From: CALNBC01 sp050945915
GTDB taxonomy: Bacteria > Bacillota > Clostridia > Christensenellales > CALWSW01
NCBI GenBank assembly: GCA_050945915.1
Contig: JBMNTV010000030.1
Span: 1-22,481 of the forward strand
DNA: 22,481 nucleotides
Direction: 5' to 3'
Under the pieces are notes generated by a model, which was given only the letters and a program-made list of their open reading frames with translations, was not told where the DNA came from and searched no databases. The translations under genes and the position numbers were made by a program. Of this stretch, positions 7,862 to 15,072 are shown piece after piece (positions within the stretch are counted from its first letter, which is position 1; every line of letters starts with the position of its first letter).

Positions 7862-8125
7862 TCAGTTTGCGGCGTCTTTTGCGCTGTCCTGGCTTTCTCT
7901 TTCTTCCAAAACGGCGATCATCGCCGCGTCTGCTTTGCGCAGGGAAAGCTCGTATCCGCGCACTGTCACTTCGATGGGGTCTCCCAAAGGCGCGACCTTG
8001 CGGACGTACAATGGAACGCCCTTGGTGATGCCCATGTCCATGAGCCTTCTTTTTATTGCGCCCGTTCCGTTGAGTTTCAAGACGGTGACGGTGGTGCCGC
8101 ATTTGACTTCACTTAACGTTTTCAT
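7862..8125 (-). CDS. feoA: FeoA-family protein (second feoA in the operon)
   Basis: An 87-residue cytosolic SH3-like protein expected to act with FeoB. Family features: KTLSEVKCGTTVTVLKL at the start, the RRLMDMGITKG block, then VAPLGDPIEVTVRGYELSLRKADA. The C-terminal tail (EERESQDSAKDAAN) is polar and longer than the core fold needs. I chose ATG at 8125 over the GTG two codons upstream (8131), because the AAAGGG site lies about 9 bases from the ATG and too near the GTG. It follows the other feoA by 23 bases. The two FeoA proteins differ in sequence, so they are not a recent duplication. Confidence 0.92.
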   Translation of the reverse strand: MKTLSEVKCGTTVTVLKLNGTGAIKRRLMDMGITKGVPLYVRKVAPLGDPIEVTVRGYELSLRKADAAMIAVLEERESQDSAKDAAN

Positions 8126-8148
8126 GTTCACAATCCCTTTCCCAATGG

Positions 8149-8361
8149 CTAAACCATGATTTTGCGGGCCATTTCGGCGCTGACTGCGACCCTGCTGTCC
8201 TTGACGTTGACGATAACGTTCCCGCCCATTTCCGTCACCACCGTGACCGAAGCGCCGACGACAAAGCCAAGGTTTTCCAGAAACTGCCTCGTTTGGGGCT
8301 TGCCGCCGATTTTTTTGATCAGGTTTTCTTCACCTGCTTTCGCCATCGACAAAGGCATCAT
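8149..8361 (-). CDS. feoA: FeoA-family protein (first feoA in the operon)
   Basis: A 70-residue FeoA/SH3-like domain protein. Visible features are a short N-terminal lead, QTRQFLENLGFVVGASVTVV, then a GGNVIVNVKDSRVAVS strand pair, ending AEMARKIMV. This is the standard compact FeoA fold and length. Two ATG codons are adjacent (8361 and 8358); GAGGAGG just upstream would serve either. As first gene it lies directly downstream of the three palindromic operators, so the operon is very likely controlled by iron. Confidence 0.9.
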   Translation of the reverse strand: MMPLSMAKAGEENLIKKIGGKPQTRQFLENLGFVVGASVTVVTEMGGNVIVNVKDSRVAVSAEMARKIMV

Positions 8362-8378
8362 GAGACCTCCTCAACGCT

Positions 8379-8396
8379 GGTTAGTTAAGACTAACC
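8379..8396. promoter_or_regulatory. Iron-box-like operator 1 (18-bp palindrome)
   Basis: GGTTAGT-TAAG-ACTAACC, a perfect 7+4+7 dyad. It is the copy nearest the feo start codon, between a possible -10 (TATTTT on the minus strand, 8404-8409) and the first feoA ribosome binding site. It resembles DtxR/IdeR half-sites (GGTTAG/CTAACC), but the two halves are farther apart than in the IdeR box as I know it. Confidence 0.8.
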
Positions 8397-8412
8397 ATGC
8401 TGCAAAATATGT

Positions 8413-8430
8413 GGTTAGGGACTCCTAACC
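8413..8430. promoter_or_regulatory. Iron-box-like operator 2 (18-bp palindrome)
   Basis: GGTTAGG-GACT-CCTAACC, a perfect 7+4+7 dyad with the same GGTTAG/CTAACC half-sites as its neighbours. Its centre is 34 bp from that of operator 1 and 25 bp from that of operator 3. Confidence 0.8.
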
Positions 8431-8437
8431 GATTACA

Positions 8438-8455
8438 GGTTAGCATATGCTAACC
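8438..8455. promoter_or_regulatory. Iron-box-like operator 3 (18-bp palindrome)
   Basis: GGTTAGC-ATAT-GCTAACC, fully palindromic over 18 bp. It lies directly downstream (on the minus strand) of a consensus TTGACA at 8460-8465, so a bound repressor would cover the spacer and -10 of a promoter using that -35. The matching -10 at 17 bp (TAACCT, 8437-8442) is poor. Confidence 0.8.
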
Positions 8456-8480
8456 GCCCTGTCAAGCATGTGACAGGGCG
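8455..8480. promoter_or_regulatory. 26-bp perfect dyad in the feo/dtxR intergenic region
   Basis: CGCCCTGTCA (8455-8464) and TGACAGGGCG (8471-8480) form a perfect 10-bp inverted repeat around AGCATG. It contains the minus-strand TTGACA and shares its first base with operator 3. It differs in sequence from the three GGTTAG boxes, so it may bind another protein (TGTCA-N6-TGACA core). It could also form an RNA hairpin, but there is no T-run after it on either strand. Confidence 0.6.
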
Positions 8481-8500
8481 ATTGTTGGTCATGAAGTTGT

Positions 8501-8529
8501 TTGATTTCGGCAGGCTTGTATGTTATTCT
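8501..8529 (+). promoter_or_regulatory. Possible promoter of the DtxR-family regulator gene
   Basis: TTGATT (8501-8506), a 17-bp spacer, then TATTCT (8524-8529), 43 bases before the GTG start. Both hexamers match consensus only in part. It lies clear of the three iron-box operators, so repression of this gene by the same sites is not obvious. Confidence 0.4.
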
Positions 8530-8571
8530 GCTATTGCAAATGGGAGCGGGGAAAGAAAGGAGTGAATCGCG

Positions 8572-8946
8572 GTGAAATTGCAGGAATCCGCCGAAATGTA
8601 CCTTGAAACGATCCTGATTCTGAGCAAAAAAAGCCCGGCCGTCCGGTCTGTCGATATTGCGGAAGCCCTTGATTACAAAAAACCCAGCGTGAGTGTCGCG
8701 ATGAAAAAGCTCCGGGAAAACGGGTTTATTGCGATGGGCAAGGACGGGCACATTACCCTGACCGAGAAGGGCAGGGAGGTCGCCGAAACCATCTATGAAC
8801 GGCACAACCTGTTTGCCAATTGGCTGGTCCAACTTGGGGTGGACCAAAAAACCGCTGCGAGGGACGCTTGCAGGATCGAGCATGTCATCAGCGTACAAAG
8901 TTTCGACGCCATCAAAAAGCACGTTCTAGGCGCGAAAGAATCATAA
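8572..8946 (+). CDS. Iron-type DtxR/MntR-family metalloregulator, short form
   Basis: A 124-residue DNA-binding repressor. The winged helix is at about residues 1-65 (helix-turn-helix VRSVDIAEALDYKKPSVSVAMKKL, shown here as VRSVDIAEALDY at 24-35 and its following recognition helix), then a helical dimer domain. By eye alignment the ligands are Met9, His78, Cys100, Glu103 and His104. That fits the Met/Cys/Glu/His site of iron-sensing DtxR (Met10, Cys102, Glu105, His106) rather than the Asp8/Glu99 pattern of manganese-sensing MntR. The C-terminal SH3/FeoA-like domain of DtxR is absent. The start is GTG, with AAAGGAG at 8556-8562. It is divergent from feo, whose promoter region carries three palindromes, so it is the natural candidate repressor. 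Confidence 0.9.
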   Translation: MKLQESAEMYLETILILSKKSPAVRSVDIAEALDYKKPSVSVAMKKLRENGFIAMGKDGHITLTEKGREVAETIYERHNLFANWLVQLGVDQKTAARDACRIEHVISVQSFDAIKKHVLGAKES

Positions 8947-8965
8947 ATACTCATCGTTCGTAATG

Positions 8966-8998
8966 CCGCGGCAGGGAGCCCTTCCCGCCGCGGTTTTT
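8966..8998 (+). terminator. Intrinsic terminator after the DtxR-family gene
   Basis: CCGCGGC (8966-8972) pairs with GCCGCGG (8987-8993), with a further GGGA/TCCC inside, followed by five T. It starts 19 bases after the stop codon. Confidence 0.9.
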
Positions 8999-9030
8999 CG
9001 CATGCTTTGCCAGGGCTTTGCCGGCAAGAA

Positions 9031-9073
9031 TCAAAACGGCAAAGGGCCGCGCCCAAGACGGCGGCCCTTTGCC
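9031..9073 (-). terminator. Intrinsic terminator after the YjbQ-family gene
   Basis: A 13-bp perfect stem: 9038-9050 (GGCAAAGGGCCGC) pairs with 9061-9073. Read on the minus strand it is followed by GTTTTGATT, a modest T-rich tract. It lies 38 bases past the stop of the minus-strand gene at 9112. Confidence 0.75.
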
Positions 9074-9111
9074 CAAAATTGCATCGGCTCGTTGGATGTG
9101 GGCGCGTGGCA

Positions 9112-9528
9112 TTATTCGCCGATGATTTTGACCAGCACCCGCTTGTCCCGCTTGCCGTCGAACTCGTAATAAAAAATCTGCTCCCAGGGGCCGAAATCCA
9201 GCTTGCCTTCGGTGATGGCCACCACCGTTTCCCGACCCATGATGCTGCGCTTCAGGTGGGCGTCGGCATTGTCCTCGAAGCCGTTGTGGCGGTACTGACT
9301 GTGGGGCTTTTCCGGCGCCAGGCGTTCCAGCCAGTCCTCGAAATCCTGGTGCAGACCGCTTTCGTCGTCGTTGATAAAGACGCTTGCGGTGATGTGCATC
9401 GCGTTGACCAGCACCAGCCCTTCCTTGACGCCGGATTCGTCGACGCAGCGCTGCACATGGCGGGTGATGTTGACCAGCCCCCTGCGGCTGGGAAGGTTGA
9501 AATGCAGCTCTTTGCGATAAGAAATCAT
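9112..9528 (-). CDS. YjbQ/UPF0047 family protein (secondary thiamine-phosphate synthase-type)
   Basis: A 138-residue single-domain protein covering the whole family. Diagnostic blocks: MHITASVFINDDESGL (44-59), RHN (80-82) with FEDNADAHLK (84-93), MGRE (97-100), then LDFGPWEQIFYYEFDG (110-125) and the ending VKIIGE. Members such as E. coli YjbQ have been reported to have weak thiamine-phosphate synthase activity; the physiological role is unclear, and the conserved His/Asp/Glu cluster suggests a metal or phosphate site. AGGAGG lies just upstream of the ATG. It appears to be a single-gene unit with terminators on both sides. Confidence 0.93.
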   Translation of the reverse strand: MISYRKELHFNLPSRRGLVNITRHVQRCVDESGVKEGLVLVNAMHITASVFINDDESGLHQDFEDWLERLAPEKPHSQYRHNGFEDNADAHLKRSIMGRETVVAITEGKLDFGPWEQIFYYEFDGKRDKRVLVKIIGE

Positions 9529-9588
9529 AGAAAACCTCCTTGCTTGGTCTGGTTATGGTAAGAACAGTAAAGCACAAAGCGGCGGGGT

Positions 9589-9661
9589 AAAAACAGTCAG
9601 TTTCGCTGAAGCCGGCAAACGAAGGAAAATCGACCAAAAAACAGTCGACGCCGCTTCGTCG
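9589..9661 (-). terminator. Two terminator-like hairpins after the DUF6320-like gene
   Basis: On the minus strand the first is CGACG/CGTCG (9646-9661, loop of 6), followed by a tract that includes TTTTTT (complement of 9636-9641). The second is TCAG/CTGA (9597-9609, loop of 5), followed by TTTTT (complement of 9589-9593). Both share the 10-base string AAAAACAGTC on the plus strand. The first is convincing; the second is short. Confidence 0.7.
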
Positions 9662-9674
9662 GCCGCGGCCGCTT

Positions 9675-10247
9675 TCACTTCGTGTGGAACCGCTTTTTCA
9701 GCTCCCGCAGAAGGTCCTGCCGCAGCACCGCGATGCAGACCAGCAGCAAAAGCAGCGCTGTGGAACCCAGCACGATCATCGGCCAGCCCATTTGCGGCCA
9801 GCCGATCAGGGAGCCGATCACCGCGACGAAGGAGGCGGCGATCAGCCAGACCATGGGCATCATGTTATGCTTCTGCTTGGGCAGGTCGGACAAAAACAGG
9901 ACCCCAATGACGATCAGCGACCCGAAACTGACGATGGGCACGACGAAATGCGCCCAACCGGAAGACAGGATGGTGTCGATGAGGATCAGGAGAACGCAGA
10001 CGTCCATCAGGGATTTGGAGGTCTGGCTGATGCGGTTGTACTCCACCAGAGAGGGGGAGACGAAGATCGACCAGACGCACCACAAGGACCACAGCACCAC
10101 AAGGCTCCAGGCCACGCCGCCCACGCACAGGTTCACGATGACGCAAACGTAGGAAGCCACGGAAAAGCACCAGCGCAGGATGTAGCGCAGCCGCTCTGCG
10201 GCTAGCCTGCTTTTTTGAACGGCGGGATAGGCGGGCTCAATCTTCAT
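9675..10247 (-). CDS. Polytopic membrane protein, DUF6320-like
   Basis: A 190-residue hydrophobic protein beginning MKIEPAYPAV, with about six membrane helices (near 24-42, 45-65, 80-97, 99-118, 130-148, 153-172), a basic PKQKH loop at about 124-128 and a basic C-terminus (ELKKRFHTK). It resembles DUF6320 proteins, though no N-terminal zinc-ribbon is present. I know of no function. The ATG at 10247 is chosen over more upstream codons because GGGAG lies about 8 bases before it. Its first 11 bases overlap the end of the acyltransferase gene, so the two are translationally coupled and probably work together, for example on a membrane lipid or alcohol substrate. Confidence 0.7.
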   Translation of the reverse strand: MKIEPAYPAVQKSRLAAERLRYILRWCFSVASYVCVIVNLCVGGVAWSLVVLWSLWCVWSIFVSPSLVEYNRISQTSKSLMDVCVLLILIDTILSSGWAHFVVPIVSFGSLIVIGVLFLSDLPKQKHNMMPMVWLIAASFVAVIGSLIGWPQMGWPMIVLGSTALLLLLVCIAVLRQDLLRELKKRFHTK

Positions 10248-11757
10248 AGCGGTCACTCCCATAAACTTTCGGGTGCAGCCCTTCAGCGTGGAAAAGCTGA
10301 AGGAGCTTTTCTTCAAAGGACGGGTCGCAGGTGAGTTTGGTGACGGTCAGCACCGCTTTGTCCTCAAAGGTCACCATCGAACAGGCGGCGCGATTGGTCA
10401 CTCCGGTGCCTAGGACGAAATCCAGCTTTTCGATGTGGGGGGTCATCTCTTTCGGAAAGTTGACCACTCCGAGGTTCGAAAGAGTGGTGGTGAAGACCTT
10501 GTCCCCCAAAAAGCCGTAGATGAGGCGGGCGACGGGGCGCTTGACGAACAGCGGAACAAATTTCAGCGAGCGGACGAGGGCGTTGGCCGCGTTCATCATC
10601 TCGTTCATCGGCTGTTTGGCGGTTTTTTCGGCAAGCTGAACGGCAATTTCCGGGATCAGCGCGTCCACATCCGAAATCCTGTGAACGGGCAGCTTGACGG
10701 AGCAATAAAGGGAAAAGTTCCGGATGGTCTCGGAATCGTAGTATTTTCGCAGATTGACGGGGACCTGAATGTGGATGTTGCCCCTTTGTTCGTCCGTCGC
10801 ATAGCGGGCGGCGACGAAGATCAGCGCAAGAAGAAAGGCGGTGACGGAGGCCTGCTTGCCCCTTGCGACGGAGAGGAGCTGTGCGCTGCTCAGTTCAAAG
10901 TGGAGGACCTGGCAGGGCTTCAGGAAGGAAAGGGCGCCGCTCATCTGCAGCGCGGGGCTGTCCGCAAAGCCGGAAATTCTGGCGGTGGGTTCCGCCAGGT
11001 CGAAGCCGTTTTCCGTTTCTTCCACGGGCGGGATCTCGTCGATGTCCAAAACATTGCCGGAGCAGGGGATGCTATGCCCCAGAAGCCGCAAATACTCCGC
11101 GGCGAGGGTAGAAATGAACTTCATGCCGCCTGCGCCGTCCGTCAGGATATGGAAAAACTCCACGCTCATCCTGTTCTTGTCATACAGCACCCGGAAGGAC
11201 TGGGAGCCGCTGGCCCAGACCGAAAGGGGAGCGCAGGGCCGCTCGGTTTCGGGTTCCACATCGTACCGCCTTTTGGACGCGTCCAGATAATGCCAGAAAA
11301 CGCCGTTTTTGACGGTGGTGGCAAAGCTGGGAAAGCGCTTGATGGCAAAGGTCAGCGCCATTTGCAAAAGCTCGGGCACGACGTCTTCCTTGAAATAAAC
11401 CGAAAGCCGGAAGACCGACATGGTGTGCCGCTTCATGGAAAGGGGGTAGATCTTGGCCGCGGCGTCCAGCGGGAACCAGAGTACGGGCGGGCGGGAATAG
11501 AACCCGCCGAGCCTTTGGGGATTCAAGCGGCGCAGGGCTTCCTCGATGGACACGCCCATGCGCGCATAGTAAGAAAGCGCCGCCGCGAAATCCCCGATCA
11601 TCGCCCGCTTCTGCTTTTTTGGCAGCAGCAGGCGGCGGTCCAGTTGCGAAAAAAATTCGGTGACTGCCGGCCGCTGGGTTTCCGGAAGGTCGGAAAGGTT
11701 CAGACCGATGCCCTTGATGGCGAAAATCTCTTTATTTGTTCGGATTCTTTTGCTCAA
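10237..11757 (-). CDS. Condensation-domain / alcohol acetyltransferase-like acyltransferase
   Basis: A 506-residue protein of the chloramphenicol-acetyltransferase-like superfamily (condensation domains, PapA5, alcohol acetyltransferases). The catalytic H-x3-D-G motif is FHILTDGAGG, placing His203, Asp207 and Gly208. The C-terminal TTTLSNLGVV block sits where the structural DFGWG-type motif falls in relatives. About 90 residues precede the core (which begins near WFPLDAAAKIYPLS) and match no domain I know. No carrier-protein or adenylation domain is present, so it is a free-standing acyltransferase. The start is TTG at 11757: an in-frame TGA lies three codons upstream and no ATG occurs before residue 53. 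The ribosome binding site is poor (GGAAG is too close). It is followed at an 11-base overlap by the membrane protein gene. Confidence 0.8.
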   Translation of the reverse strand: MSKRIRTNKEIFAIKGIGLNLSDLPETQRPAVTEFFSQLDRRLLLPKKQKRAMIGDFAAALSYYARMGVSIEEALRRLNPQRLGGFYSRPPVLWFPLDAAAKIYPLSMKRHTMSVFRLSVYFKEDVVPELLQMALTFAIKRFPSFATTVKNGVFWHYLDASKRRYDVEPETERPCAPLSVWASGSQSFRVLYDKNRMSVEFFHILTDGAGGMKFISTLAAEYLRLLGHSIPCSGNVLDIDEIPPVEETENGFDLAEPTARISGFADSPALQMSGALSFLKPCQVLHFELSSAQLLSVARGKQASVTAFLLALIFVAARYATDEQRGNIHIQVPVNLRKYYDSETIRNFSLYCSVKLPVHRISDVDALIPEIAVQLAEKTAKQPMNEMMNAANALVRSLKFVPLFVKRPVARLIYGFLGDKVFTTTLSNLGVVNFPKEMTPHIEKLDFVLGTGVTNRAACSMVTFEDKAVLTVTKLTCDPSFEEKLLQLFHAEGLHPKVYGSDRYED

Positions 11758-11785
11758 CTTCCGTCACTCTGCTCCATTCAGGCGA

Positions 11786-11938
11786 TTACAAGACAAATAT
11801 TACCATAAACCCGTCCCTTGCGATACTCCCTACTTCGAGTATGCCCGCATTATCCCCGCTGAAGTTCCAAGGGCCTTCGACGGCGCAAATCTGTGCGTAC
11901 AAGAGCGCAGGATGTGTTATAATCGTCAACGTTGGCAT
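11786..11938 (-). other. Unexplained open frame / possible structured element between divergent genes
   Basis: A 50-codon minus-strand frame (ATG at 11938, TAA at 11786) starts MPTLTIITHPALL and ends FMVIFVL, and looks protein-like. It has no Shine-Dalgarno site and covers the promoter of the plus-strand HAD gene. The same DNA can fold: CCCTT (11816-11820) is complementary to AAGGG near 11870, enclosing ATACTC/GAGTAT (11823-11842), and a GCGCA/TGTGC-type hairpin lies near 11884-11896. It could be a small gene, a regulatory RNA, or chance; I cannot decide. Confidence 0.2.
11915..11923 (+). promoter_or_regulatory. Extended -10 promoter of the HAD gene
   Basis: TGTTATAAT: a perfect TG-n-TATAAT extended -10, 48 bases before the HAD start codon. 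The -35 region (about 11895-11900, GCGTAC) has no consensus match, as is usual for extended -10 promoters. Confidence 0.6.
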
Positions 11939-11970
11939 ATGATTTCGCTTCAAAAGACAGGAGAATACGC

Positions 11971-12630
11971 ATGAAGAATATCGAACTCATCATTTTTGAT
12001 CTGGACGGCTGCATGGTGCACACCCAGCCGGACATCGCCCTTGCCTTCTAAAACACCGCGAAAGAGATCGGGAATGTGGACATTTCCCTGGAATATGCGG
12101 GAGGCCTGATTGGCGGAGGGGCAAAAAAGGCCATGGAGCGCGTGTTTTGCCCGGACCGGCCCGATTTGGTCGAACCCGCTGTCGCTTATTTCAAAAAAAG
12201 CTATATCAACAACTGCTGTGAGCTTTCCAAGCCCTATCCCGGCGTTGTGGAAATTTTGGAGCATTTCAAGGGCAAGGTCAAACTCGCCGTGGCGACGGCA
12301 AAAATCCGCTCCGCCACCGAGAGAATCCTGAAAAAGCTCGGCCTTCTCGGCCTTTTTGATTATTTTGACTGCCTTGTCTGCGATGAGGATATGACGAAGA
12401 TGAAGCCGGATCCGGAATGCATCCACATCATCCTCAACAAGCTGGGCATTCAGCCCGAGAACGCCGTCATGGTGGGGGATATGAAGACAGACGTCATGGC
12501 CGCAAGAGCTGCCGGAGCGGGTGCCATCGCCGTTTCCTACGGCTACGGGAAACTTCCGGACATCCAGTCCGAATCCCCGGATTTCATTGTGGACGACATC
12601 CGCGAACTAAAGAAGATCATCGAGATTTGA
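11971..12630 (+). pseudogene. HAD-family phosphatase (phosphoglycolate phosphatase-like), interrupted by in-frame TAA
   Basis: From the ATG at 11971 (after AGGAG at 11959-11963) the frame reads the HAD nucleophile motif FDLDG (Asp10, Asp12), then HTQPDIALAF, and stops at TAA 12049-12051 (codon 27). The same frame goes on without further stops to 12630, with the remaining motifs in order: VATAK (Thr), KMKPDP (Lys) and VGDMKTDVMAA (acidic pair). Total length would be 219 codons, normal for the family. A restart at GTG 12076 would lack the catalytic aspartates and have no good ribosome site. Other genes here end in TAA, so recoding is unlikely. It is either a recent nonsense mutation or a base-call error; the rest is intact, which favours recency. 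Confidence 0.85.
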
Positions 12631-12637
12631 CCACACT

Positions 12638-12663
12638 CCCGCGCAGCAACGCGCGGGTTTTTT
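12638..12663 (+). terminator. Intrinsic terminator of the HAD gene
   Basis: CCCGCGC (12638-12644) pairs with GCGCGGG (12651-12657) around AGCAAC, followed by six T. It is 7 bases after the stop codon. Confidence 0.92.
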
Positions 12664-13103
12664 ATGCAATTGCCTGAGGCAAAATGCAAAAAGCGTTTTT
12701 CCAGCGCAGGCTACTCCCCCCCGGCATTCGCCAAGCTCGGTTTGGGTCAGCCCGCGGGCGGTTCCTCAACAGTCTAACCTGCTCCGCCCTTGCTTAGCAA
12801 CATAGACCCCCTGCCATTGCCATCATGGTGCTTCCCCAGGAGCAGTACGCCAAGGGGCGGGCTTTGCACTGTTCGTTCCTCTGTGGGCGCGTTGCTGGCG
12901 TTTTTCAGGAAGAAGGATGGCGCTGAAGCCGCGATCAATGGCGCCAGAGGTGTTTGCGTCGCTACCCGGAAGGAGATGTTGGTGAAATGGAGTAGTTTGA
13001 CCTGCGCCAACGGCAGGGAAAAGGGAGCGCGATGCGCGCCGGCATTCTTCCAGTCACGCTGCGCCGCCTATGCGGTGCAAAACAAAACTTTGACCACAAC
13101 TGG
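12664..13103 (+). other. Gene-free region with long-range complementarity; candidate untranslated RNA
   Basis: No frame here resembles a known protein. Visible structure: TTGCC/GGCAA (12670-12682); AAAAA-GCG-TTTTT (12688-12700); nested long-range pairs GCCC (12750-12753) with GGGC (12885-12888), AACAGT (12768-12773) with ACTGTT (12868-12873), and CCGCCCTTG (12784-12792) with CAAGGGGCGG (12851-12860, one bulge); and a stem TGCGCCGC/GCGGTGCA near 13058-13077. The shape, a long rod with internal loops, recalls 6S-like RNAs, but I see no diagnostic 6S, SRP, RNase P or tmRNA sequence. Strand is uncertain; plus is suggested by the terminator at 13104. Confidence 0.25.
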
Positions 13104-13136
13104 CGGTGCGCCCACCGTTGCGCAGCGGGCTTTTTT
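13104..13136 (+). terminator. Orphan intrinsic terminator upstream of lepA
   Basis: A GC-rich hairpin (GCC at 13110-13112 with GGC at 13128-13130, inner CGTT/AGCG around GCGC) is followed by TTTTTT (13131-13136). An alternative stem CGGTG/CACCG (13104-13117) overlaps it and excludes it. No protein gene lies between this site and the previous terminator at 12638, so it must end a non-coding transcript or catch read-through. Confidence 0.65.
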
Positions 13137-13146
13137 CGAATATAAT
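13118..13146 (+). promoter_or_regulatory. Possible promoter of lepA-hemW
   Basis: TATAAT at 13141-13146 is consensus. The -35 at 17-bp spacing is TTGCGC (13118-13123), with only TTG matching, and it overlaps the orphan terminator stem. The resulting leader would be about 115 bases, with small hairpins at 13157-13168 and near 13172-13188. Confidence 0.45.
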
Positions 13147-13266
13147 CGATAAAACAGCCCAAATGGGCGCGGCCGCAGGTGTTGCGGCGTTCCCGCTTAT
13201 TTTCAGCGACGAAGATTTCCGGCGAAGCAAAGCACAACCGCCGGTCAAAATATTGGAGGATCAAGG

Positions 13267-15071
<1,805 letters not shown>

Positions 15072-15072
<1 letters not shown>

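Noticed and set aside
5160..8159. Continuous 999-codon plus-strand frame
   Set aside because: It is antisense to feoB and feoA, is rich in Gly/His/Asp as expected for the complement of GC-rich genes, and has no motifs.
12076..12630. Separate gene starting at GTG 12076 in the HAD region
   Set aside because: It would lack the catalytic DxD motif, which lies in the same frame upstream of a single TAA; a broken HAD gene explains both parts.
12960..12985. CCGGAAGGAG segment as an SRP RNA tetraloop region
   Set aside because: The rest of the SRP helix 8 consensus (GGAAGCAGCC and its partner strand) is missing on both sides.
12790..13152. 120-codon plus-strand frame in the gap before lepA
   Set aside because: It runs through the orphan terminator and over the putative lepA -10, has no ribosome site, and is not like any family I know; the region looks non-coding.
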